Notes: a model not told the origin generated them from the letters alone. A stretch of DNA of 64,000 nucleotides from Episyrphus balteatus (GCF_945859705.1 NC_079136.1:57736094-57800093); one strand, 5' to 3'. Positions 35,591 to 46,600 are shown, counted from the first letter of the stretch. Numbers and translations are program-made.

Positions 35591-35804
35591 TGCTGTGATG
35601 GTGCTATTTTAACTATGTGTTCTCCTTCTTCAAACGTATAGTACTGACTCTTCCCTTGCAAAATGTATTCTTCCTCTGGGAACAGCTCCATCGGAAAACA
35701 GCACCTACTTGTTCTTCAAAGTGGTAATCGTAGCCGTCAATAATTAATTTTCGGCCACCTTTGTTTGACTTAACTTCATTGATAGTATTATTCATCACGT
35801 TCAA
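35580..35804 (-). pseudogene. FLYWCH zinc-finger remnant, possible Mutator-like transposase fragment
   Basis: The frame carries SNKGGRKLIIDGYDY, VGAVFRWSCSQRKNTF and CKGRV in order. This fits the FLYWCH zinc finger: G-x-L-x-x-x-G-Y near the start, the WxC pair, then the second Cys. The frame closes at 35613. Continuing in the neighbouring frame gives a segment ending SQHIH, at the expected place of the paired histidines, so a single frameshift near 35630 probably broke it. The first true ATG is at 35795; the upstream TTG start is not meaningful. FLYWCH fingers occur in insect Mutator-like (MULE) transposases and in chromatin proteins. Its location inside an element with 9-bp duplications favours the former. 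The catalytic domain was not found. Confidence 0.6.
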
Positions 35805-36268
35805 TAGTTCTACGTACTCAATCCAATACTAAATAATTTAATTCGGCTTAGCTTGTTACTCAGTAAATGATAGCGGTAAAACCGTGGCCAAGAGGTAGAT
35901 TTGCTGTAGGTAGATTATGCATATATTGTTTGTGCAAGAGTTTATTTAGATTTTGTAAACAAAAAACGATGTACAGTAAAAACAAACAAATTACGATGAA
36001 TTATATTTTAGTCAAGTAAATTAACATTCAAACATTTGACTTTTCTAGGTATTAAGTTCAATGCATGTAATTTTTCAGAATAAACGGGATTATCGGGATT
36101 TGACAGGATTTTAAAAGCGGGATTTTAGAAAACGGGATTTTGAAAAGCGGGATTTTAGAAAACGGGATTTTAAAAAATCGGTATTTTAGAAGACGAGATT
36201 TTAAAACTTTTTTTTCGGGATTTTTGAAAAACGGGATTCTAAAAAGCGAGATTCCGATACGCTCCCAG

Positions 36269-36481
36269 CTATTCTGTATGGTAGATAGGTATTGAAGACC
36301 GCTCTTGATATATTTTTAAACATTCAACAGGATTTCCAGAATTTTGAAGAAAGAATTCTTCTTCATTCGGAGGAATTTCGGACGATATGACCTTGATTTC
36401 CAGAAAACCAAATTTGGTCCAATTAAAATAATTTAAACTTGTTAATAACTGATCAGTGCCGTAATGGAATATCAATTCCAT
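36269..36481 (-). CDS. Uncharacterised 70-codon frame beside FB3
   Basis: ATG at 36481, stop at 36269, just outside the FB3 duplication. The product has a mixed, protein-like composition (for example LLTSLNYFNWTKFGFLEIKV and SGNPVECLKIYQ) rather than the low-complexity look of other frames here. I recognise no family, and the frame is open for only a few codons upstream of the ATG. FB3 inserted at its very 3' end and may have truncated it. It could be an exon, an old transposon frame, or chance. Confidence 0.25.
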   Translation of the reverse strand: MELIFHYGTDQLLTSLNYFNWTKFGFLEIKVISSEIPPNEEEFFLQNSGNPVECLKIYQERSSIPIYHTE

Positions 36482-36699
36482 AAAGCAAGAAATAAAGTTC
36501 TTTCTTCATCGACAGAGACTTAAATTTCTTTTCTCGTCATTTTACATATTGAACGCGCAACACTTTCATCTAGAAACAAATTCGTTCCAAATTTTAAATA
36601 TTTTATTTGCTATATCTCTGTACTCTTTTTTCGTGTTTAAAAAAAAAAAGCATTATCTCTTTTTCACTCGAAAATTCAAATAAGGAAAAGAAGAAAGAG

Positions 36700-37133
36700 T
36701 TAAAAATAAAACAAAGTCACCAACCATGTTGCTGTTTCTGCACCACACTATTTATGCATACACTCTGACTCTGCCTATATTTTCGCCAGATCTATCTCAG
36801 CTGGATAGTTCGCCATTTCAGCAGGCAACCAGCCGCCGCTAACTATTCAGCCATTCAACCGATACGTTTAAGCGAAATTAATAAATTTTCATTAAAATGG
36901 AATCATCAAAGTCGGCGGCTTCGGCGTGTCTTTCGGTGTACCTTATAAATTATTGTCGGCCATTAGACATAACTTGGGACTCTTTGGGACTTTGTGCGAC
37001 TTGGAACTTCAACGACAGTGATCGTGCGATGGAGTATAGGGCACTCATCCAAAAATGTCCTAAGGGGCTGGATTTAGAGTTGCGTTTTTGTTTCGCTGTT
37101 TGTATCTTTTCGTTTGTTTATTTAAGAATATAA
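36700..37133 (+). other. GC-richer block with an open frame after a good start context
   Basis: From about 36720 to 37110 the base composition is clearly more even than around it. A 78-codon frame (36897-37133) starts in an ATTAAAATGG context, good for insects, after about 180 bases that look like a 5' leader. The N-terminus MESSKSAASACLSVYLI is plausible for a first exon, but the C-terminus drifts into hydrophobic low-complexity sequence. No strong splice donor is evident and no family was recognised. It is the best, still weak, candidate for host gene sequence in the window. Confidence 0.25.
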
Positions 37134-37705
37134 CAAAAAAAAAATAAAATAAAACAACACGCTTGTTTGTTTTTTAGTTGAGAATTGGTTTTCTTGCAAT
37201 TATAGGCGCTAGTGATGGTTGATATTTTTTTTAAAGAGTCTGCTGGCGCGAAATGCTCCACAGACTGTGTCCATATTTGTTTTGTATCTAAAGAGGGGAT
37301 ATCATATAGGATTTTGGACTTGGGGAAAATTTGCATCTTGTTCGGTGTTTTTTTTTTTATTATTTTTCAACTTTTGGCTATTCTCTTCCTTTGAGAATCT
37401 TCATTTATACTTACTTACTTGTATGGCTTTAATTACGTGTGTTAATTATAAATTGGTGTTTCATTTTAACAGCTCAATTTATTCAATATCTTTATATATA
37501 CATATATACTTATGGAGAAAAATGGGAGACTGGAAATAAGAAAAAGTACACATGTTTTGTTATATGATTTTTGCAATTTATAACATCTGCAATTATAAGA
37601 TGAAAGTAGTAATTTATTTATAACGTCCTGTATTAGAACAAGTAGGTACAATGTGGATGTGAAGCAATTTTTTTGACTTGAATGAACAAAACAGTTAGAA
37701 AAGCG
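37134..37705. other. AT-rich flank of the satellite
   Basis: Short frames on both strands (37118-37777) overlap in different frames and show no recognisable domain. No repeat structure was seen before the satellite begins. Confidence 0.3.
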
Positions 37706-37757
37706 TGCCTTCATGAAGTAAAATGTCCTCATTAAAAAGGCTTCATATTGTATGTGT

Positions 37758-37787
37758 TCACTCCCTGAAGTTCCCATACATTATGAA
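37758..37787 (-). repeat. Inverted satellite fragment at the left array edge
   Basis: TCACTCCCTGAAGTTCCCAT followed by ACATTATGAA is the reverse complement of a satellite segment. It carries the CAGGGAGTGA variant otherwise seen in the last unit on the right (about 50486-50495). All other units are in the forward orientation. Confidence 0.8.
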
Positions 37788-40189
37788 AAAAGAGTGCCTT
37801 TATTGAGTAAAAAATCCTCTTCAAAAGTCTTCATAATGTATGAGAACTTCAGGAAGTGAAAATTGTGTCTTCATAGAGTTAAAAGTCTTCATTAAAAAGG
37901 CTTCATAATGTATGAGAACTTCAGAGAGTGAAAATTGTGCCTTTATAGAGTAAAAAGTCCTCATTCAAAAGTCTTCATAATGTATGAGAACTTCAGAGAG
38001 TGAAAATTTTGCCTTTAAAGAGTAAAAAGTACTCATTCAAAAGTCTTCATAATGTATGAGAACTTCAGGAAGTGAAAATTGTGCCTTTATAGAGTAAAAA
38101 GTCCTCATTCAAAAGTCTTCATAATGTATGAGAACTTCAGAGAGTGAAAATTTTGCCTTTAAAGAGTAAAAAGTCCTCATTCAAAAGGCTTCATATTGTA
38201 TGAGAACTTCAGAGAGTGAAAATTGTGCCTTTATAGAGTAAAAAGTCCTCATTCAAAAGGCTTCATATTGTATGAGAACTTCAGAGAGTGAAAATTTTGC
38301 CTTTAAAGAGTAAAAAGTACTCATTCAAAAGTCTTCATAATGTATGAGAACTTCAGGAAGTGAAAATTGTGCCTTTATAGAGTAAAAAGTCCTCATTCAA
38401 AAGTCTTCATAATGTATGAGAACTTCAGAGAGTGAAAATTGTGCCTTTATAGAGTAAAAAGTCCTCATTCAAAAGTCTTCATAATGTATGAGAACTTCAG
38501 AGAGTGAAAATTTTGCCTTTAAAGAGTAAAAAGTACTCATTCAAAAGTCTTCATAATGTATGAGAACTTCAGGAAGTGAAAATTTTGCCTTTATAGAGTA
38601 AAAAGTCCTCATTCAAAAGTCTTCATAATGTATGAGAACTTCAGAGAGTGAAAATTTTGCCTTTAAAGAGTAAAAAGTCCTCATTCAAAAGGCTTCATAT
38701 TGTATGAGAACTTCAGAGAGTGAAAATTGTGCCTTTATAGAGTAAAAAGTCCTCATTCAAAAGGCTTCACATTGTATGAGAACTTCAGAGAGTGAAAATT
38801 GTGCCTTTATAGAGTAAAAAGTCCTCATTCAAAAGGCTTCATATTGTATGAGAACTTCAGAGAGTGAAAATTGTGCCTTTATAGAGTAAAAAGTCCTCAT
38901 TCAAAAGGCTTCATATTGTATGAGAACTTCAGAGAGTGAAAATTGTGCCTTTATAGAGTAAAAAGTCCTCATTCAAAAAGCTTCATATTGTATGAGAACT
39001 TCAGAGAGTGAAAATTGTGCCTTTATAGAGTAAAAAGTCCTCATTCAAAAGTCTTCATAATGTATGAGAACTTCAGAGAGTGAAAATTTTGCCTTTAAAG
39101 AGTAAAAAGTACTCATTCAAAAGTCTTCATAATGTATGAGAACTTCAGGAAGTGCAAATTGTGCCTTTATAGAGTAAAAAGTACTCATTCAAAAGTCTTC
39201 ATAATGTATGAGAACTTCAGGAAGTGAAAATTGTGCCTTTATAGAGTAAAAAGTCCTCATTCAAAAGTCTTCATAATGTATGAGAACTTCAGAGAGTGAA
39301 AGTTTTGCCTTTAAAGAGTAAAAAGTCCTCATTCAAAAGGCTTCATATTGTATGAGAACTTCAGAGAGTGAAAATTGTGCCTTTATAGAGTAAAAAGTCC
39401 TCATTCAAAAGGCTTCATATTGTATGAGAACTTCAGAGAGTGAAAATTGTGCCTTTATAGAGTAAAAAGTCCTCATTCAAAAAGCTTCATATTGTATGAG
39501 AACTTCAGAGAGTGAAAATTGTGCCTTTATAGAGTAAAAAGTCCTCATTCAAAAGTCTTCATAATGTATGAGAACTTCAGAGAGTGAAAATTTTGCCTTT
39601 AAAGAGTAAAAAGTACTCATTCAAAAGTCTTCATAATGTATGAGAACTTCAGGAAGTGAAAATTGTGCCTTTATAGAGTAAAAAGTACTCATTCAAAAGT
39701 CTTCATAATGTATGAGAACTTCAGGAAGTGAAAATTGTGCCTTTATAGAGTAAAAAGTACTCATTCAAAAGGCTTCATATTGTATGAGAACTTCAGAGAG
39801 TGAAAATTGTGCCTTTATAGAGTAAAAAGTCCTCATTTAAAAGGCTTCATATTGTATGAGAACTTCAGAGAGTGAAAATTGTGCCTTTATAGAGTAAAAA
39901 GTCCTCATTCAAAAGTCTTCATAATGTATGAGAACTTCAGAGAGTGAAAATTTTGCCTTTAAAGAGTAAAAAGTCCTCATTCAAAAGGCTTCATATTGTA
40001 TGAGAACTTCAGAGAGTTAAAATTGTGCCTTTATAGAGTAAAAAGTCCTCATTCAAAAAGCTTCATATTGTATGAGAACTTCAGAGAGTGAAAATTGTGC
40101 CTTTATAGAGTAAAAAGTCCTCATTCAAAAGTCTTCATAATGTATGAGAACTTCAGAGAGTGAAAATTTTGCCTTTAAAGAGTAAAAAG

Positions 40190-40193
40190 TATA
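40190..40193. other. TATA doublet matching the MITE site (candidate excision footprint)
   Basis: Other units read AAAAAGTACTCATTC; this one reads AAAAAGTATACTCATTC. It lies in a segment duplicated in the array at about +3.4-3.5 kb, where the matching unit carries the MITE between the two TA copies. The flanking variants match on both sides. Confidence 0.6.
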
Positions 40194-43100
40194 CTCATTC
40201 AAAAGTCTTCATAATGTATGAGAACTTCAGAGAGTGAAAATTGTGCCTTTATAGAGTAAAAAGTCCTCATTCAAAAGGCTTCATATTGTATGAGAACTTC
40301 AGAGAGTGAAAATTGTGCCTTTATAGAGTAAAAAGTCCTCATTCAAAAAGCTTCATATTGTATGAGAACTTCAGAGAGTGAAAATTGTGCCTTTATAGAG
40401 TAAAAAGTCCTCATTGAAAAAGCTTCATATTGTATGAGAACTTCAGAGAGTGAAAATTGTGCCTTTATAGAGTAAAACGTCCTCATTCAAAAGTCTTCAT
40501 AATGTATGAGAACTTCAGAGAGTGAAAATTTTGCCTTTAAAGAGTAAAAAGTCCTCATTCAAAAGGCTTCATATTGTATGAGAACTTCAGAGAGTGAAAA
40601 TTGTGCCTTTATAGAGTAAAAAGTCCTCATTCAAAAGTCTTCATAATGTATGAGAACTTCAGAGAGTGAAAATTTTGCCTTTAAAGAGTAAAATGTCCTC
40701 ATTCAAAAGTCTTCATAATGTATGAGAACTTCAGAGAGTGAAAATTGTGCCTTTAAAGAGTAAAAAGTACTCATTCAAAAGTCTTCATAATGTATGAGAA
40801 CTTCAGGAAGTGAAAATTGTGCCTTTATATAGTAAAAAGTCCTCATTCAAAAGTCTTCATAATGTATGAGAACTTCAGAGAGTGAAAATTGTGCCTTTAT
40901 AGAGTAAAAAGTCCTCATTCAAAAAGCTTCATATTGTATGAGAACTTCAGAGAGTGAAAATTGTGCCTTTATAGAGTAAAAAGTCCTCATTCAAAAAGCT
41001 TCATATTGTATGAGAACTTCAGAGAGTGAAAATTGTGACTTTATAGAGTAAAAAGTCCTCATTCAAAAGGCTTCATATTGTATGAGAACTTCAGAGAGTG
41101 AAAATTGTGCCTTTATAGAGTAAAACGTCCTCATTCAAAAAGCTTTATATTGTATGAGAACTTCAGAGAGTGATAATTGTGCCTTTATAGAGTAAAAAGT
41201 CCTCATATTCAAAAGGCTGCACATTGTATGAGAACTTCAGAGAGTGAAAATTGTGCCTTTATAGAGTAAAAAGTCCTCATTCAAAAGTCTTCATAATGTA
41301 TGAGAACTTCAGAGAGTGAAAATTTTGCCTTTAAAGAGTAAAAAGTACTCATTCAAAAGTCTTCATAATGTATGAGAACTTCAGGAAGTGAAAATTGTGC
41401 CTTTATAGAGTAAAAAGTCCTCATTCAAAAGTCTTCATAATGTATGAGAACTTCAGAGAGTGAAAATTGTGCCTTTATAGAGTAAAAAGTCCTCATTCAA
41501 AAGTCTTCATAATGTATGAGAACTTCAGAGAGTGAAAATTGTGCCTTTATAGAGTAAAAAGTCCTCATTCAAAAGGCTTCATATTGTATGAGAACTTCAG
41601 AGAGTGAAAATTGTGCCTTTATAGAGTAAAAAGTCCTCATTCAAAAGTCTTCATAATGTATGAGAACTTCAGAGAGTGAAAATTGTGCCTTTATAGAGTA
41701 AAAAGTCCTCATTCAAAAGGCTTCATATTGTATGAGAACTTCCGAGAGTGAAAATTGTGCCTTTATAGAGTAAAAAGTCCTCATTCAAAAAGCTTCATAT
41801 TGTATGAGAACTTCAGAGAGTGAAAGTTTTGCCTTTATAGAGTAAAAAGTCCTCATTCAAAAGGCTTCATAATGTATGAGAACTTCAGGAAGTGAAAATT
41901 GTGCCTTTATAGAGTAAAAAGTCCTCATTCAAAAGTCTTCATAATGTAGGAGAACTTCAGAGAGCGAAAATTGTGCCTTTATAGAGTAAAAAGTCCTCAT
42001 TCAAAAAGCTTCATATTGTATGAGAACTTCAGAGAGTGAAAATTGTGCCTTTATAGAGTAAAAAGTCCTCATTCAAAAGGCTTCATAATGTATGAGAACT
42101 TCAGGAAGTGAAAATTGTGCCTTTATAGAGTCAAAAGTCCTCATTCAAAAGGCTTCATATTGTATGAGAACTTCAGAGAGTGAAAATTGTGCCTTTATAG
42201 AGTAAAAAGTCCTCATTCAAAAGTCTTCATAATGTATGAGAACTTCAGAGAGTGAAAATTGTGCCTTTATAGAGTAAAAAGTCCTCATTCAAAAAGCTTC
42301 ATATTGTATGAGAACTTCAGAGAGTGAAAATTGTGCCTTTATAGAGTAAAAAGTCCTTGTATGAGAACTGCAGAGAGTGAAAATTGTGCCTTTATAGAGT
42401 AAAAAGTCCTCATTCAAAAGTCTTCATAATGTATGAGAACTTCAGAGAGTGAAAATTTTGCCTTTAAAGAGTAAAAAGTCCTCATTCAAAAGGCTTCATA
42501 TTGTATGAGAACTTCAGAGAGTGAAAATTGTGCCTTTATAGAGTAAAAAGTCCTCATTCAAAAAGCTTCATATTGTATGAGAACTTCAGAGAGTGAAAAT
42601 TGTGCCTTTATAGAGTAAAAAGTCCTCATTCAAAAGTCTTCATAATGTATGAGAACTTCAGGAAGTGAAAATTGTGCCTTTATAGAGTAAAAAGTACTCA
42701 TTCAAAAGTCTTCATAATGTATGAGAACTTCAGGAAGTGAAAATTGTGCCTTTATAGAGTAAAAAGTACTCATTCAAAAGGCTTCATATTGTATGAGAAC
42801 TTCAGAGAGTGAAAATTGTGCCTTTATAGAGTAAAAAGTCCTCATTCAAAAGGCTTCATATTGTATGAGAACTTCAGAGAGTGAAAATTGTGCCTTTATA
42901 GAGTAAAAAGTCCTCATTCAAAAGTCTTCATAATGTATGAGAACTTCAGAGAGTGAAAATTTTGCCTTTAAAGAGTAAAAAGTCCTCATTCAAAAGTCTT
43001 CATATTGTATGAGAACTTCAGAGAGTTAAAATTGTGCCTTTATAGAGTAAAAAGTCCTCATTCAAAAAGCTTCATATTGTATGAGAACTTCAGAGAGTGA

Positions 43101-43272
43101 AAATTGTGCCTTTATAGAGTAAAAAGTCCTCATTCAAAAAGCTTCATATTGTATGAGAACTTCAGAGAGTGAAAATTGTGCCTTTTTAGAGTAAAAAGTC
43201 CTCATTCAAAAGTCTTCATAATGTATTAGAACTTCAGAGAGTGAAAATTTTGCCTTTAAAGAGTAAAAAGTA

Positions 43273-43629
43273 CACTGAGCCAAAAAACAACGTAAAATCA
43301 ATCGAAACCACTTTGAATCAATGGAAAATCACTACATTTTTAGCCTTAAGTTTAAAATGATTGAATCAAAGTAGCACACTTTAAATCTAAGTTGTTCACA
43401 CATTTAAAAAAATAAAAAAAAGTAAAACTGGCATCCGCTGGGGATCGAACCTGCTATACCTGGGTTGACAAGCTTGTGCTTTACCACTGTGCCATCTCAC
43501 TTATAAAAATTGATGTGAGAAACTGTAAGTTAACCATAGGACGATTTTTAGAAAATTAATGAATATATTTTTCACCATTGATTCAATGTAGAACGGATTA
43601 AAAATTACTATGCATTTTTTCTCTGGGTG
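43273..43629. mobile_element. 357-bp MITE with TA duplication inserted in the satellite
   Basis: The satellite unit is split exactly at AAAAAGTA / TACTCATTC, giving TA on each side (43271-43272, 43630-43631). The ends CACTGAGCCAAAAAAC and inverse CACCCAGAGAAAAAATGC form an imperfect inverted repeat, and TTGAATCAATGG occurs in mirrored positions about 40-50 bp from both ends. The middle contains a tRNA-like segment. No coding capacity. The TA target suggests Tc1/mariner-type mobilisation. Confidence 0.8.
43428..43500 (-). ncRNA. tRNA-derived sequence with A and B boxes
   Basis: On the minus strand GATGGCACAGTGGTAAAGCA matches the D-arm/A-box pattern, and GCAGGTTCGATCCCCAGC contains a B box (GGTTCGATCCC) about 35 bp further on, with normal tRNA spacing. 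The T stem pairs at only two of five positions and the acceptor ends do not pair, so it is not a functional tRNA. It looks like a tRNA-derived (SINE-like) promoter carried in the MITE. No anticodon identity can be assigned safely. Confidence 0.6.
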
Positions 43630-46600
43630 TACTCATTCAAAAGTCTTCATAATGTATGAGAACTTCAGAGAGTGAAAATTGTGCCTTTATAGAGTAAAAA
43701 GTCCTCATTCGAAAGGCTTCATATTGTATGAGAACTTCAGAGAGTGAAAATTGTGCCTTTATAGAGTAAAAAGTCCTCATTCAAAAAGCTTCATATTGTA
43801 TGAGAACTTCAGAGAGTGAAAATTGTGCCTTTATAGAGTAAAAAGTCCTCATTCAAAATGCTTCATATTGTATGAGAACTTCAGAGAGTGAAAATTGTGC
43901 CTTTATAGAGTAAAAAGTCCTCATTCAAAAAGCTTCATATTGTATGAGAACTTCAGAGAGTGAAAATTGTGCCTTTATAGAGTAAAAAGTCCTCATTCAA
44001 AAAGCTTCATATTGTATGAGAACTTCAGAGAGTGAAAATTGTGCCTTTATAGAGTAAAACGTCCTCATTCAAAAGTCTTCATAATGTATGAGAACTTCAG
44101 AGAGTGAAAATTTTGCCTTTAAAGAGTAAAAAGTCCTCATTCAAAAGGCTTCATATTGTATGAGAACTTCAGAGAGTGAAAATTGTGCCTTTATAGAGTA
44201 AAACGTCCTCATTCAAAAGTCTTCATAATGTATGAGAACTTCAGAGAGTGAAAATTTTGCCTTTAAAGAGTAAAATGTCCTCATTCAAAAGTCTTCATAA
44301 TGTATGAGAACTTCAGAGAGTGAAAATTTTGCCTTTAAAGAGTAAAAAGTACTCATTCAAAAGTCTTCATAATGTATGAGAACTTCAGGAAGTGAAAATT
44401 GTGCCTTTATAGAGTAAAAAGTCCTCATTCAAAAGTCTTCATAATGTATGAGAACTTCAGAGAGTGAAAATTGTGCCTTTATAGAGTAAAAAGTCCTCAT
44501 TCAAAAAGCTTCATATTGTATGAGAACTTCAGAGAGTGAAAATTGTGACTTTATAGAGTAAAAAGTCCTCATTCAAAAGGCTTCATATTATATGAGAACT
44601 TCAGAGAGTGAAAATTGTGTCTTTATAGAGTAAAACGTCCTCATTCAAAAAGCTTTATATTGTATGAGAACTTCAGAGAGTGAAAATTGTGCCTTTATAG
44701 AGTAAAAAGTCCTCATATTCAAAAGGCTTCACATTGTATGAGAACTTCAGAGAGTGAAAATTGTGCCTTTATAGAGTAAAAAGTCCTCATTCAAAAGTCT
44801 TCATAATGTATGAGAACTTCAGAGAGTGAAAATTTTGCCTTTAAAGAGTAAAAAGTACTCATTCAAAAGTCTTCATAATGTATGAGAACTTCAGGAAGTG
44901 AAAATTGTGCCTTTATAGAGTAAAAAGTCCTCATTCAAAAGTCTTCATAATGTATGAGAACTTCAGAGAGTGAAAATTGTGCCTTTATAGAGTAAAAAGT
45001 CCCCATTCAAAAGTCTTCATAATGTATGAGAACTTCATAGAGTGAAAATTATGCCTTTATAGAGTAAAAAGTCCTCATTCAAAAGGCTTCATATTGTATG
45101 AGAACTTCAGAGAGTGAAAATTGTGCCTTTATAGAGTAAAAAGTCTTCATTAAAAAGTATTCATAATGTATGAGAACTTCAGAGAGTGAAAATTATGCCT
45201 TAAAAGAGTAAAAAGTCCTCATTCAAAAGGCTTCATATTGTATGAGAACTTCAGAGAGTGAAAATTGTGCCTTTATAGAGTAAAAAGTCCTCATTCAAAA
45301 GGCTTCATATTGTATGAGAACTTCAGGAAGTGAAAATTGTGCCTTTATAGAGTAAAAAGTCCTCATTCAAAAGTCTTCATAATGTATGAGAACTTCAGAG
45401 AGTGAAAATTGTGCCTTTATAGAGTAAAAAGTCCTTATTCAAAAGGCTTCATATTGTATGAGAACTTCAGGATGTGAAAAATGTGCCTTTATAGAGTAAA
45501 AAGTCCTCATTCAAAAGGCTTCATATAGTATGAGAACTTCAGAGAGTGAAAATTGTGCCTTTATAGAGTCAAAAGTCCTCATTCAAAAGGCTTCATATTG
45601 TATGAGAACTTCAGAGAGTGAAAATTGTGCCTTTATAGAGTAAAAAGTCCTCATTCAAAAGTCTTCATAATGTATGAGAACTTCAGAGAGTGAAAATTGT
45701 GCCTTTATAGAGTAAAAAGTCCTCATTCAAAAAGCTTCATATTGTATGAGAACTTTAGAGAGTGAAAATTGTGCCTTTATAGAGTAAAAAGTCCTCATTC
45801 AAAAGGCTTCATATTGTATGAGAACTGCAGAGAGTGAAAATTGTGCCTTTATAGAGTAAAAAGTCCTCATTCAAAAGTCTTCATAATGTATGAGAACTTC
45901 AGAGAGTGAAAATTTTGCCTTTAAAGAGTAAAAAGTCCTCATTCAAAAGGCTTCATATTGTATGAGAACTTCCGAGAGTGAAAATTGTGCCTTTATAGAG
46001 TAAAAAGTCCTCATTCAAAAAGCTTCATATTGTATGAGAACTTCAGAGAGTGAAAATTGTGCCTTTATAGAGTAAAAAGTCCTCATTCAAAAGTCTTCAT
46101 AATGTATGAGAACTTCAGAGAGTGAAAATTTTGCCTTTAAAGAGTAAAAAGTCCTCATTCAAAAGGCTTCATTTTGTATGAGAACTTCCGAGAGTGAAAA
46201 TTGTGCCTTTAAAGAGTAAAAAGTCCTCATTCAAAAGGCTTCATATTGTATGAGAACTTCAGAGAGTGAAAATTGTGCCTTTATAGAGTAAAAAGTCCTC
46301 ATTCAAAAGGCTTCATATTGTATGAGAACTGCAGAGAGTGAAAATTGTGCCTTTATAGAGTAAAAAGTCCTCATTCAAAAGTCTTCATAATGTATGAGAA
46401 CTTCAGAGAGTGAAAATTTTGCCTTTAAAGAGTAAAAAGTCCTCATTCAAAAGGCTTCATATTGTATGAGAACTTCAGAGAGTGAAAATTGTGCCTTTAT
46501 AGAGTAAAAAGTCCTCATTCAAAAGGCTTCATATTGTATGAGAACTTCAGAGAGTGAAAATTGTGCCTTTATAGAGTAAAAAGTACTCATTCAAAAGTGT

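Larger units (their letters stand above)
31575..36266. mobile_element. Foldback element FB3 with ATAATCCCG tandem arms
   Basis: The termini are GGGTTGGGTTCGATATCCCG (31575) and the inverse of a right end CCGATACGCTCCC (36266). A 9-bp duplication flanks it, AACTATTCT (31566-31574) and AGCTATTCT (36267-36275), one mismatch. The arms (31575-31740; 36085-36266) are opposite arrays of a unit like TTTTTATAATCCCGC, which matches the FB2 unit TTTTTAAAATTCTGC at 12 of 15 positions. The interior holds a perfect hairpin (31731-31813), a palindromic MITE with a nested hAT-like element, and a broken FLYWCH-type frame. The last may be the remnant of its own transposase gene. Confidence 0.85.

Noticed and set aside
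43428..43500. Functional tRNA gene
   Set aside because: The A and B boxes are good, but the T stem and acceptor stem do not pair, so a tRNA-derived relic is more likely.
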